Positions 8,645 to 16,934 of a stretch of DNA of 64,000 nucleotides are shown piece by piece. The notes below the pieces were generated by a model. That model saw only the letters and a list, made by a program, of their open reading frames with translations, searched no databases and was not told the DNA's origin. Positions within the stretch are counted from its first letter, which is position 1; each line of letters opens with the position of its first letter. This DNA is from Roseiarcus sp963807735 (GTDB taxonomy: Bacteria > Pseudomonadota > Alphaproteobacteria > Rhizobiales > Beijerinckiaceae), in assembly GCA_963807735.1 (NCBI GenBank), contig CAWEDI010000001.1:1-64000 (forward strand), read 5' to 3'. The translations under genes were made by a program, and so were the position numbers.

Positions 8645-8681
8645 TCCGTCGCTGGAGCGGCGAAACCGGGCGACGCTGCCC
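8645..8681 (-). promoter_or_regulatory. Candidate ANTAR (NasT-type) dual-hexaloop leader RNA
   Basis: Two successive small hairpins on the minus strand each expose a six-base loop with A at position 1 and G at position 4, the ANTAR recognition signature. Hairpin 1 is GGGC-AGCGTC-GCCC (8681-8668). Hairpin 2 is TCC-AGCGAC-GGA (8656-8645), whose three-base stem is weak. An 11-base linker separates them and the intrinsic terminator follows 11 bases later. NasT normally binds such leaders to prevent termination when nitrate or nitrite is present. No nasT gene is visible in the window. Confidence 0.5.
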
Positions 8682-8697
8682 TTTGAACAAGCGCGAA

Positions 8698-8713
8698 CGC
8701 AAGGTCTGTGCCA
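8698..8713 (-). promoter_or_regulatory. Sigma54-type promoter for the nitrite operon
   Basis: The minus strand reads TGGCAC-AGACC-TTGC (8713-8699), an exact TGGCAC-N5-TTGC sigma54 element with correctly spaced -24 GG and -12 GC. The start site would be near 8687, just before the first hexaloop hairpin. This implies NtrC-type nitrogen control with a further antitermination step in the leader. Confidence 0.65.
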
Positions 8714-8788
8714 CCTCATCCGTTACGCCATGTCGTCTTTTTTTCAATGGTTTACAATACGAATGGCGGCAAAAGGGCGTGTCTATCA

Positions 8789-8803
8789 ATTGTGCAATGC
8801 ACA
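8789..8803. promoter_or_regulatory. 15-bp palindrome upstream of the sigma54 promoter, possible enhancer site
   Basis: TTGTGCA-A-TGCACAA has perfect 7-base arms and lies about 109 bases upstream of the inferred start site, a usual distance for a bacterial enhancer-binding protein such as NtrC. Its arms (GTGCA...TGCAC) are in the opposite order to the classical TGCAC-N-GTGCA NtrC consensus, so the protein that binds is uncertain. Confidence 0.4.
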
Positions 8804-8832
8804 AACCGCGAGCGCGGCCAGGCGCGGGCGGC

Positions 8833-9610
8833 TCAACGGGTCTTCGGCGAGCGTTCGAACAGGTCGCCGCGAAATGCCCCGCGCGCGGCAGCTCGCGCTC
8901 CTTCGCTATCGACGACTTGTCCAGCCGCCAGCATCGCGGCGAACAGACGATTGGCGGCGGCGACGCTGGGAAGAAGCGCGTCACGATCCAGGCGAAGATA
9001 ACCTGCCGCGTGGCGCCGCGGCCGCTGGCCGCCGACCTCGATGTTGCTCGCAAGTACAGCTTCGATCATCGGAGCCGGCGCGTCGACATAGTCGGGGCGC
9101 GCGAGATGCCACGCCAGGCGCTCGCGGTGTTCGGGCATGTCCGCCCAATGCGCTGCAGCGACCACCGAGCGCGGCAGCGAGAGCGCCACCTCGGTTCGCC
9201 GTTCGACGTCGTCTGGCGCGCATCACCATCAGTTTTTCCGGCGCATCGGGCATGAGATCGACGCCCAAAGCGGCGATCACCCCTGCCCCGGCGCCACCGC
9301 GCTGCATTCCACGGTGCCCCCGAGCAGAACCCGTCGATCTGACCATTGGCAAGGCTCGCCGCCATATATTGTGGCGGCAGCACGATGATTCGCGACCACG
9401 GGCGCAGCTCGCCGGTCGACCGTTCGCACGGATTGAGTCAAACCAAGCAGGACCTCATCACTCGCGCGCAGCCAGAGACGTGGCGCCAAGCGCAAGTCGT
9501 GTCTCAAAGGCCGATCGGGCATATTGCGAACGACATTGACCGGCGCGGGCTTCTCGGCTGGCGGCTCGTCCAGCGCCTTGAAACGCGACCGTTTCAACGT
9601 CAATCTCACA
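8833..9610 (-). pseudogene. Decayed NrtA/NasS-like nitrate-binding protein gene
   Basis: Pieces of one family appear in three minus-strand frames in the right order. LPPQYMAASLANGQIDGFCSG then APWN (from about 9383) is the ligand-domain signature of NrtA/CmpA/NasS proteins. GVDLMPDAPEKLMVM (about 9250) follows in a second frame. HWADMPEHRERLAWHLARPD and PRRHAAGY (9189-8833), the family C-terminus, lie in a third. A faint N-terminal match near 9530 (RHDLRLAPRLWL) is too close to the ligand motif, so residues are also missing. The gene is therefore dead. In nitrate-assimilating alphaproteobacteria this protein is either the transporter's binding protein or the nitrate sensor NasS partnering NasT; the position upstream of a NasT-type leader suggests NasS. 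Confidence 0.6.
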
Positions 9611-10633
9611 AAAGCCGCAGGCTACGAGCGCGCCTGGCTCAGACGCGCGGCTTCTCGCGATTGCGGGCGCTGACAAGCTCCGTTGGCGTCGGCTCGAGCG
9701 AGAAGGCGTCCGGCTGCGCCAGACCCCAGGAATTCGGGCGCGTTCAATTCAATCAAAGGCTGTGACATTTAGGCGACACCCGAATGACGCACAAGCAAAC
9801 TTGGGCAGACAGCAAAGGTTTCGCGGGCTCAAAGGGTTAGAGTCAAAGGCGACGCGCTCAGCGGAGAACGGTCGCGCGCGAGGGCGTTTCGAAAGCTTCC
9901 GATCAACCATTGCAAATGCGAAAGTTTGTGAGCTCGAAATGGCGCTTCCGAGGCGGAGCCCATTCCATTATCAAGGCCTTGGAGAAATCCAGCAGCGAGG
10001 CGCGTTTTCCCGGCGGGCCCGCGCAGCGAGAGTCGCCAACCTCGAAGGAGGCATTTCGATTGCCCCTATGGCTCGCCCATGGCATAGAGAGTGACAGGAA
10101 ACTCGGCGGGCGGGGCCGATCATGGCGCAGTTCTCTAAATATCAAAATTGGAACAAAGGGAATTTAGCGCCAGGAGTTCAAGTCGAAGATTTTCCGATCC
10201 TTGAAATTGTAGTGACTACTCTGCCGATTTAGTTAGCCGAGCCGGTGATAAATCATCTTCTCTCGGCAGGCGTGTTGACTGCGGTAGGTTGATCCCGGAT
10301 CAGGGGACGTTTTGACCGTAAACAGAAGTCCTTGGCTGCGCCGAATATTATTCGTCGGGTACTTCCGGATATGAACCTTCATGAGATTGTGATGCGACAT
10401 CAAACAGTGTTCTGCATATCAATATCCGGATTGGCGCCCTCTGTTCACGAGCGACTTTGGGTCGAGACAATGTACGGGAGGGTTTGCTACGGGAGAGGAA
10501 GTCGCCTTTAGGCAGCGGGAGCCGCCGCGCAGAGGCCGACAGAAGGGGCCTTCACCCTCCTTCTCCAACAAGTTGCAGCCAGGGACTCTTTCATGCCGTC
10601 CAATCTTTACAGATCGCGCGGAGGCGTAAACTC
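9611..10633. other. Intergenic stretch with no recognisable gene
   Basis: About 1 kb between the decayed NrtA/NasS-like gene and dnaA. Short open frames exist on both strands, but none has a known domain, a good ribosome-binding site or coding-like composition. An ANTAR (NasT) gene was looked for and not seen. It may be debris of the decaying nitrate locus. GGAGG at 10619-10625 is the ribosome-binding site of dnaA. Confidence 0.6.
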
Positions 10634-12104
10634 GTGAGCGCGAAAGGACAGTTGCGAGCGCCTTTGAAATCCGAGTCTTCGGGGTTTGACGATGTCTGGC
10701 GCCGGACCGCCGAGCGGCTGCGCCTGGCGTTGGGCGACAGCGTGTTCAATAGCTGGTTTGGCAGCGTCAGGGTCGAAGAGTTCGTCGCCGGACGGGTTCG
10801 TCTGTCGGTGTCGACCCGCTTCCTGAAGAGCTGGATCGAGAACCACTATCAGGAAAGATTGCTAGCGGCGCTTTCCGCGGAGCTAAAGGACGTGACTGCC
10901 GTCGAGGTTTTCGCGCGGACGATGCATCCCAACGCGGGACGTCCTGCTAACGGGGGCGCCGATACCGGGCGGAAGGGACCAGAGATCCTTGCCAACGACG
11001 TCGGTGCGACGGCGCCGGCGAGCCCCGTCGCCGCTCGCAAAGCCGAAAGCGTGGTGAAATCGCCCCTGGGATCACCACTTGATCGTCGGTTGACTTTCGC
11101 GACCTTCATCGGAGGGCGCGCCAACCAACTTGCGCTGTCGCTTGCCCGCAAACTGTCGGAAGGCCGAGACGCCGGCGCGAGCATGACGCCCCTGTACATT
11201 CATGCCGCGGTCGGACTCGGCAAGACCCATCTTTTGCAGGCGATCGCGCATTCTGCGTTAGCGCGGCATCAATCGGTCGTCTATCTCACAGCCGAAGCTT
11301 TTATGTATGGCTTCGTCAATGCGCTGCGCAACCATTCCGCCATCGCGTTCAAGGAATCGCTACGCACGATTGATCTGCTGATTTTCGACGACGCCCAGTT
11401 TCTGCAGGGGCGAGTGATTCAGAGCGAGTTTGGTCATGTCCTCAACTCGTTGATCGACGCGGGCCGACAGGTCGTTATCGCGGCCGATCGTCCGCCGTCG
11501 GACCTCGAGTTCGGTCGACGAGCGGGTGCGCTCGCGCTTGGCCGGCGGCATTTGCGTGGAAATGCTAGGTTTCGACGAAGCTCTGCGCCTACGAATCTTG
11601 GAGACGCGACTGGCCGTCGCCAAGCAATCGCATCCCGCGCTAGAGGTGCCGCGCGATGTGTTGGTCTTTATCGCAAGCTCCATTGTCTCCAACGGTCGCG
11701 ACCTTGAAGGCGCGATCAACCGGCTCGCCGCACACGCCCAACTCGGCGGCGCGCCGATGACGCTGGCGGCTGCGGAAGTCGCGGTGCGAGACCTGATCCG
11801 CACGCGCGAGCCCAAACGGGTCAAGATCGAGGAGATCCAAAAACGCGTCGCGCACCACTACAATGTCTCCCGCGCCGATCTGTTGTCGTCGCGTCGGACC
11901 GCGGCCGTCGTGATGCCCCGTCAAATCGCAATGTTTCTGGCGAAGACCCTGACCTTGCGTTCTCTCCCGGAGATCGGCCGACGGTTCGGCGGCCGGGATC
12001 ACACAACGGTGCTGCACGCGGTACGCAAGATCGACAATCTCTACAATAAGGACGCGACTTTGCGCGAGGAGCTAGAACTGCTGAAGCGTATGCTGCAGGA
12101 ATGA
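10634..12104 (+). CDS. dnaA: Chromosomal replication initiator DnaA, interrupted by a one-base insertion
   Basis: All four DnaA domains are present. Domain I is WRRTAERLRLALGDSVFNSW and VSTRFLKSWIENHY. After a variable linker comes the AAA+ domain III with Walker A GLGKTHLLQA and Walker B LLIFDDAQFLQG. Domain IV ends in the DnaA-box-binding helix-turn-helix with FGGRDHTTVLHAVRKID. After AADRPPSDLE (to 11509) the frame is lost; removing one T at 11510/11511 restores SVDERVRSRLAGG and the rest to 12104, giving 489 residues. GTG 10634 follows GGAGG at nine bases; the open frame extends further upstream without family similarity. DnaA is essential, so the extra base is either a sequence error, or this is a redundant broken copy. 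Unlike Caulobacter it is not followed by dnaN; DUF952 and pyrD follow within 10 bases. Confidence 0.88.
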
Positions 12105-12108
12105 GATC

Positions 12109-12456
12109 ATGACGCTCGTCTATAAAGTTGTCTCGCAAGCGCAATGGTCGGCGGCGCTTGAGATGGGCGTATTCTCGGGCGCGGAAATTGACCATCGCGA
12201 CGGCTACATCCATCTCTCCAGCGGCGAGCAAGCGGAGAGGACGGTCGCGCTCTATTTCGGTGGCCGCGACGATCTCGTTCTTGTCGCGATTGACAGTGAG
12301 CATCTTGGGGAAGCGCTCAAGTGGGAACCGTCGCGCGGCGGTGATCTGTTCCCCCACCTTTACGCGAAGCTCCCGCTCGAACGCGTGGCGTGGACCAAGC
12401 ATTTTTCTTCGCAGCGCCCCGACGAACTCCGCGCACTTCTTTCGGGCGGACCGTGA
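12109..12456 (+). CDS. DUF952 family protein
   Basis: A 115-residue protein of the DUF952 family. It has the characteristic start (YKVVSQAQWSAALEMGVFSG), a DGYIHLSSGEQ motif resembling the nucleotide-binding surface of ADP-ribosyltransferase-like folds, and a LFPHLYAKLPLERV segment near the end. It starts four bases after the dnaA stop and ends six bases before pyrD. Pairing with pyrD is common in alphaproteobacteria, so it is probably co-translated with it. No biochemical role is established. Confidence 0.85.
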   Translation: MTLVYKVVSQAQWSAALEMGVFSGAEIDHRDGYIHLSSGEQAERTVALYFGGRDDLVLVAIDSEHLGEALKWEPSRGGDLFPHLYAKLPLERVAWTKHFSSQRPDELRALLSGGP

Positions 12457-12462
12457 CGCCCG

Positions 12463-13524
12463 ATGCGGGTCGTCGCCTCCCTGCTCGGCTCGCTTCCGCC
12501 GGAGGTCGCCCATCGCACGGCGATACGCGCGATCAACGCATTTCCGCTCAGGCTATCCCCGGAACCGGATGCGCGCTTGCGCCTGCAAGCGTTCGGGATG
12601 AACTTTGCGAATCCGCTTGGGCTCGCCGCGGGATTCGATAAGAGCGCCGAAGCTGTTGAAGGGCTCGGCCGGCTGGGATTCGGCTTTATCGAGGTGGGGA
12701 CACTGACCCCGAGACCGCAGATCGGGAATCCGAAACCTCGGCTGTTTCGGCTACCGTCTGATTTCGCCATCGTTAACCGCATGGGTTTCAACAATGATGG
12801 CTACGCGCATGGACGGGAACGTCTCGCCGATGCGACCCGCCGAGGCATTGTGGGCGTCAACATCGGCCCCAACAAAGACTCGCCGGATCGGATCGCCGAT
12901 TTCGTCAACGGCGTCGAAACATTCGCACCCGTCGTCGACTACTTCACCATCAATATTTCCTCGCCGAATACGCCAGGTTTGCGGAATCTTCAGGCGCGCG
13001 CCGAACTTGCGAGGCTACTCGACGGCGTGCTCGCCGCGCGAGCGAACGCGGCCGCGTGGCGCCCGATCTTGCTGAAAATCGCGCCGGATCTCAGTGACGA
13101 TCAACTCGAAGACGTGCTCGACATAGCGCTTGACCGTCGCATCGATGGATTGGTCGTCGCCAACACCTCCATCCATCGGCCGCGAACGCTCACTTCCAGA
13201 CTGGCGCGCGAGAGCGGAGGCTTGTCAGGCCGACCGATATTTTCTCTGTCGACGCGCCTACTCGCGCAATGTTTTCTGCGATGCGGCGACGCCTTGCCGA
13301 TCGTCGGCGTGGGCGGCGTCGAGGATGCGCCGACCGCGATCACGAAGTTCGAAGCGGGGGCGAGGTTGGTGCAAATCTACACGGCGTTGATCTACCGTGG
13401 GCCCGGATTAATCGGCGAGATTTTGCGCGGCCTGACCTCTGAGGTCGAGCGCCGCGGCCTTACATCGCTGTCAGCGTTGATCGGGACGCGAGCTCACGAA
13501 ATCGCCGTTGGCTCCCCACCTTAG
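12463..13524 (+). CDS. pyrD: Dihydroorotate dehydrogenase (quinone), class 2
   Basis: A 353-residue enzyme that oxidises dihydroorotate to orotate with transfer of electrons to the quinone pool, the fourth step of pyrimidine synthesis. It has the N-terminal membrane-associating helical extension of class 2, the FMN/substrate motifs GLAAGFDKSAEAVEGL, EVGTLTPRPQIGNPKPR and RMGFNNDG, and the active-site loop NISSPNTPGLRNLQ with the catalytic Ser. GVGGVEDAPTA near the end binds the FMN phosphate. The length is normal. It is the last gene of the dnaA-DUF952-pyrD run and faces fae across a hairpin. Confidence 0.95.
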   Translation: MRVVASLLGSLPPEVAHRTAIRAINAFPLRLSPEPDARLRLQAFGMNFANPLGLAAGFDKSAEAVEGLGRLGFGFIEVGTLTPRPQIGNPKPRLFRLPSDFAIVNRMGFNNDGYAHGRERLADATRRGIVGVNIGPNKDSPDRIADFVNGVETFAPVVDYFTINISSPNTPGLRNLQARAELARLLDGVLAARANAAAWRPILLKIAPDLSDDQLEDVLDIALDRRIDGLVVANTSIHRPRTLTSRLARESGGLSGRPIFSLSTRLLAQCFLRCGDALPIVGVGGVEDAPTAITKFEAGARLVQIYTALIYRGPGLIGEILRGLTSEVERRGLTSLSALIGTRAHEIAVGSPP

Positions 13525-13533
13525 CGCGAGAGA

Positions 13534-13556
13534 CCGGGAGCGCCACGCGCTCCCGG
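13534..13556. terminator. Hairpin between convergent pyrD and fae
   Basis: A perfect 9-bp stem (CCGGGAGCG / CGCTCCCGG) closes a five-base loop in the 42-base gap between the convergent genes. It lacks a T tract on either side, so it is a possible bidirectional end structure rather than a classical intrinsic terminator. Confidence 0.45.
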
Positions 13557-13566
13557 CGCATGCGTC

Positions 13567-14076
13567 TTAGTTCGCGCCGAAGGGGTGCTTGGCGGTGTCG
13601 CGCTTGGACACAACCTCTTGTGGCGTCGGATGCCCGGCGACGGCGCGCTCAATCGCCTCCTTCGTCGCGCGGTAGTTGAAATCCTGAATCTTCTTGTCGT
13701 CAGCGGCTTCCCAATGAATGAACACGCCGACGCAAATGAAGATGTCGTCGGCCTCCCAGGCGGGAATGGTGCCGTCGGCGACCGAATCGGCGACCGCCTT
13801 GGCGACCGCGTGCTGGGCCGGCCCGAACATCTGCACCGCCTGTTTCGCGCCCTTGATCGTCACTTTGTTGAACATGACGGTGGCCGGCTTGGCGAGAAGG
13901 TTCGGCGCCACCACGGCGAGCAACGCCGTGAAGCCGTCTTTGTTGTTGCACAACGCATTCGCGAACGCGGTTTCGACCGCGCTGCCGCGCGGGCCGATGA
14001 GTAGATCGATGTGCGCGACTTCGTTGCCTTCGCCAACCAACGACTCGCCGACACACATCTTCGTGATCTTAGGCAT
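13567..14076 (-). CDS. fae: Formaldehyde-activating enzyme
   Basis: A 169-residue Fae, which condenses formaldehyde with tetrahydromethanopterin to methylene-H4MPT, the entry step of C1 oxidation in methylotrophs. The N-terminal signature (MCVGESLVGEGNEVAHIDLL) includes the His that acts as general acid/base (His22 here), followed by the core pieces FTALLAVVAPNL, MFGPAQHAVAKAVADSV and DDIFICVGVFIHW. ATG 14076 follows GGGAGGA. It is the last gene of the minus-strand orf17-mch-orf5-orf7-fae set, though the 170-base gap and strong ribosome-binding site suggest it also has its own promoter. Confidence 0.97.
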   Translation of the reverse strand: MPKITKMCVGESLVGEGNEVAHIDLLIGPRGSAVETAFANALCNNKDGFTALLAVVAPNLLAKPATVMFNKVTIKGAKQAVQMFGPAQHAVAKAVADSVADGTIPAWEADDIFICVGVFIHWEAADDKKIQDFNYRATKEAIERAVAGHPTPQEVVSKRDTAKHPFGAN

Positions 14077-14246
14077 GCCATTCCTCCCTGCAATCAGACG
14101 GGCCTTCCGGCTCGGCAGATCTTTGCGACCCCGAACCGGCTATCCTTGTTGTCAGCGTCCCGCGAAACGCGGAACCGGTTGGCCGGATAGGCGCAACCTC
14201 GTGGATCGCGCGCGCCACTCAATCATTGTTGCGCGGGACCCGCAAG

Positions 14247-15083
14247 TCATTCGTGGCGGTCCGTCGTGAGGTAAGCGGCGAAAAGGGTCGCCACGGTCAG
14301 GTCGGCGGAAGTCCCGGGGTTCAAGCCGCGCGCCTTGAGATCGGCGTCCCAGTCGGCAAGCGCCGCGACGCGTTGCTCGCGATCGACAATTTCAGCCAGA
14401 CGCGAGCGGCGCAGTGCGGCATCCTTCTGCACTGTCTCAGCGACTTCGCGGCCAAACTTGCGCCCGACGTGCGAATCGGGGTGCTCCGCCAAAAACGCAA
14501 GATAAACCGCCAGCGCGGCGTCGGCCGGGTCCAACCCGCGGGCGATTGCATGCGCGTGAGCGGTCGCGCCGAGGCCTAGCACGTCGGCGAAGTCGTTGGC
14601 GTATTGCCGCGCCACGAGGTCGCGATCGGCGGCCGCGGCCATCGCTTCGCGCAGGGTCACCGCGGGCGGGCGGCGCACATCATGTTCGTCCGTCGATCCG
14701 AGACCGCCGGGAGCGGCCAGCACGATCGCGTCGAACACCGCGCGCGCGTCGGCGGCGTCGAGTTCGCTTAGCACACGGGAAACGCTGGCGCGCAGGTCGG
14801 GCGCGGGGCGCTCCGCGGCGGCGGCGAGCGGCGCGCACAGCAACACGACGCCTAGATTGGTATTCTGGCCGACCGCCGCGCGGGTGGCGGCGACCGCGCC
14901 CCAGACACGCGCGCCGAAACGGGCGCCAAGACGCGCGAGCTCCGGCGCGCTCACCCGCGCGCTGGCTTCGAAGTCCGCCACCGTCATCCCGTGGCCCTCG
15001 CCAAAGCGATGGACGTTGCCGGGCTTGAGCGCGTCGAGTTCCGTCGAGCAGGCGGCGACATAGGCTTTCGCGATTCGATTCAC
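14247..15083 (-). CDS. Triphosphoribosyl-dephospho-CoA synthase-like protein of the methanopterin cluster (Orf7-type)
   Basis: A 278-residue protein related to the CitG/MdcB family, with the N-terminal motif LDALKPGNVHRFGEGHGM and a later TNLGVVLLCAPLAAA segment. In methylotrophs such genes sit between fae and mch and are required for dephospho-H4MPT synthesis; the precise reaction is not settled. GTG 15083 is chosen because it overlaps the upstream stop by four bases (GTGA) and gives the family N-terminus; a longer frame to 15161 would overlap the ATP-grasp gene extensively. Assignment to the methanopterin role rests on gene order. Confidence 0.8.
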   Translation of the reverse strand: MNRIAKAYVAACSTELDALKPGNVHRFGEGHGMTVADFEASARVSAPELARLGARFGARVWGAVAATRAAVGQNTNLGVVLLCAPLAAAAERPAPDLRASVSRVLSELDAADARAVFDAIVLAAPGGLGSTDEHDVRRPPAVTLREAMAAAADRDLVARQYANDFADVLGLGATAHAHAIARGLDPADAALAVYLAFLAEHPDSHVGRKFGREVAETVQKDAALRRSRLAEIVDREQRVAALADWDADLKARGLNPGTSADLTVATLFAAYLTTDRHE

Positions 15084-15958
15084 GATCCCGCCCCGCGCAA
15101 CACGTCGGCGGCAATCGCCTCGGCGATACAAGCGTCCGCAACTCTCTGTAGCCCGCGCCACGCCGGCATGCTGTTGACCTCCAGCACGCGCGGACCTTCG
15201 CGGCCGACGATGATGTCGACCCCGGCGATTTCGACGCCGACAGCGCGCGCGGCGGCGAGCGCCATCGCCTCGAGCCGCCCGTCGCGCGCCACCGGGAACG
15301 GCTCGCCGCCTTGTTTGACATTAGTGATCCATGTCGGCGCGCGCCGCATCATCGCCGCGACGACCCGCCCGCCAGAGATGAGCAGCCGGAAATCGCGGAA
15401 ATCCTCGCCCTCGACCGGCTCGAACCTTTGCAAGTAATAAACACCCGCGACCGCATCCGGGCGCGGCAAATCGTCGACGGCGCGCAGGAGGCGCAATCCC
15501 TTGCCCTGTGCGCCGAACAATGGCTTCAGAACCAAGGGTCCGCGCTCAATTTCCCGACGCACGAGCGCATGCGCTGCGTCAAAGGATTCCAGCGTCCAGG
15601 TGTCGGGCGTCGGAATCCCGGCGCGTGCGACGAGAAAGCTCGTCATCGACTTGTCGACGCAGGCCTCAATTCCGCGGGGCGCGTTGACGACACGCACGCC
15701 GAGGCGGTCTAGTGCATGGAGTATCCCAAGCCGACGCGTAATCGCCTCGAAACTTCCCGCCGACATGGTGCGAACGTGCACGGCGTCGGGCAACGCGGCG
15801 AACCCCGGCAGCGCAAGCCCGGTCGGACTCGCGGTCGCAAAGTCGCACACCGCAAGATCGAGTCGGATGACGACCGCGCCCTTCGCGGCGTAAGCCTCCT
15901 CCATGCGCCGCGCATGCCAGTCGCGCGTCTCGCTGACGAGCAAGATTCGTTTCGCCAC
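15080..15958 (-). CDS. RimK-type ATP-grasp ligase of the methanopterin cluster (Orf5-type)
   Basis: A 292-residue ATP-grasp protein with N-terminal pre-ATP-grasp fold (RILLVSETRDWHARRMEEAY), nucleotide-binding VLKPLFGAQGKGLRLL, and metal-binding GVDIIVGREGPRVLEVNSMP near the C-terminus. RimK/MptN relatives add glutamate to tetrahydromethanopterin-type cofactors or proteins. By position beside mch it is taken to be the Orf5-type ligase needed for H4MPT or cofactor maturation. It starts with GTG 15958, four bases after the mch stop, and overlaps the next gene, so it lies inside one polycistron. Confidence 0.85.
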   Translation of the reverse strand: MAKRILLVSETRDWHARRMEEAYAAKGAVVIRLDLAVCDFATASPTGLALPGFAALPDAVHVRTMSAGSFEAITRRLGILHALDRLGVRVVNAPRGIEACVDKSMTSFLVARAGIPTPDTWTLESFDAAHALVRREIERGPLVLKPLFGAQGKGLRLLRAVDDLPRPDAVAGVYYLQRFEPVEGEDFRDFRLLISGGRVVAAMMRRAPTWITNVKQGGEPFPVARDGRLEAMALAAARAVGVEIAGVDIIVGREGPRVLEVNSMPAWRGLQRVADACIAEAIAADVLRGAGS

Positions 15959-15962
15959 GGGC

Positions 15963-16934
15963 TCAGCCCAAGGAGGCGTCGAGCAACGCCTCGTCGATAG
16001 CTCCGGAGCGGAAGGTCGCGCCCGATTCGACTGCGGTTACCAGGGTCTGCGCCGGGCTGAACAGCATCGGATCAATGGCGTAGAAATCCCCGTTGAACCG
16101 CTTGAAGATTTCGCGGAACGGCGAGCCATAGTCGCGGGAGGCGCGGCTCGGCAAGGCTTCGGCCAGCTCCCTTGCCTCGTCGGCAGGCCCGGTGACGAAC
16201 AAATGCACCCGGCCGCCATAAATAATTGCGTCGTTGGTGCGGCCCATCGCGGTCATGAAATCGGGATGCGGAGGCGAGAGTGGCGCGGCGCCGAAGCCGT
16301 CGACGATTCGCGCCAGTGGAAACTTCAGGGCGTGAGCCTTGTGCAGTGCGACTTCCAAGACGCGCGCGACAACCTGCACGCTGCCGGCAATGCTCTGCGT
16401 CGGCGCGAAGATTACGGTGAGAGCAGACGGCGGCAAACCACATTCGGCGGCGATCTTGGCCACGACCTCCGCCGGCGGCGCCCGTCCGCTCTCGATGACC
16501 AGCGTCGTCTGCGCGGCGGCGTCGCGATAGCCGATCTCTTCGAACAGCGGCTCCTTTCGCGCCAACGACCGCGCCGGCCCCGACCCCAAGGCGAAAAAGG
16601 CGCCGCGTCCCTCGCCATGTGAAAGACTCCAGCCGGCGTATTGACTTGCCAAGCAGGCAATCACTGGCTGCGAAGAGCGCACGCCAATCGTCCACGGCCA
16701 ACGCCGAATAGTGCCGTCGGACGTCAGCGAAACTTCGCCCAGCCCGCCGAGGCAAATTTTTGCAATCGTTAGGCCGGCCTCGACGCCGCCGCGGCGCTTG
16801 GCGCCGGCGTCGATCAGGGTTTCGCCGAGCTTGCCGGTCTCGATACTGACCTCCATCCGCGCAGCCTCGGCGCGCAACAGCTCTGCCCAAGGCGCTGAGC
16901 TGGTGTTGACACTGATTTGTGACGCGCCGCTCAT
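15963..16934 (-). CDS. mch: Methenyl-tetrahydromethanopterin cyclohydrolase
   Basis: A 323-residue Mch, which hydrolyses methenyl-H4MPT to formyl-H4MPT in the cytoplasm, linking Fae/MtdB to the Fhc complex. Recognisable pieces are KLGETLIDAGAKRRGGVEAG, AKICLGGLGEV, WSLSHGEGRGAFFALGSGPA and GRTNDAIIYGGRVHLFV. ATG 16934 is chosen over an upstream frame because it gives the normal length and overlaps the preceding ATP-grasp gene by four bases (ATGA). No mtdB is in the window, so the methylene-H4MPT dehydrogenase must be encoded elsewhere. Confidence 0.95.
   Translation of the reverse strand: MSGASQISVNTSSAPWAELLRAEAARMEVSIETGKLGETLIDAGAKRRGGVEAGLTIAKICLGGLGEVSLTSDGTIRRWPWTIGVRSSQPVIACLASQYAGWSLSHGEGRGAFFALGSGPARSLARKEPLFEEIGYRDAAAQTTLVIESGRAPPAEVVAKIAAECGLPPSALTVIFAPTQSIAGSVQVVARVLEVALHKAHALKFPLARIVDGFGAAPLSPPHPDFMTAMGRTNDAIIYGGRVHLFVTGPADEARELAEALPSRASRDYGSPFREIFKRFNGDFYAIDPMLFSPAQTLVTAVESGATFRSGAIDEALLDASLG

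Noticed and set aside
9762..10167. Overlapping plus-strand frames between the nitrate remnant and dnaA
   Set aside because: No domain, poor starts and composition unlike the neighbouring genes.
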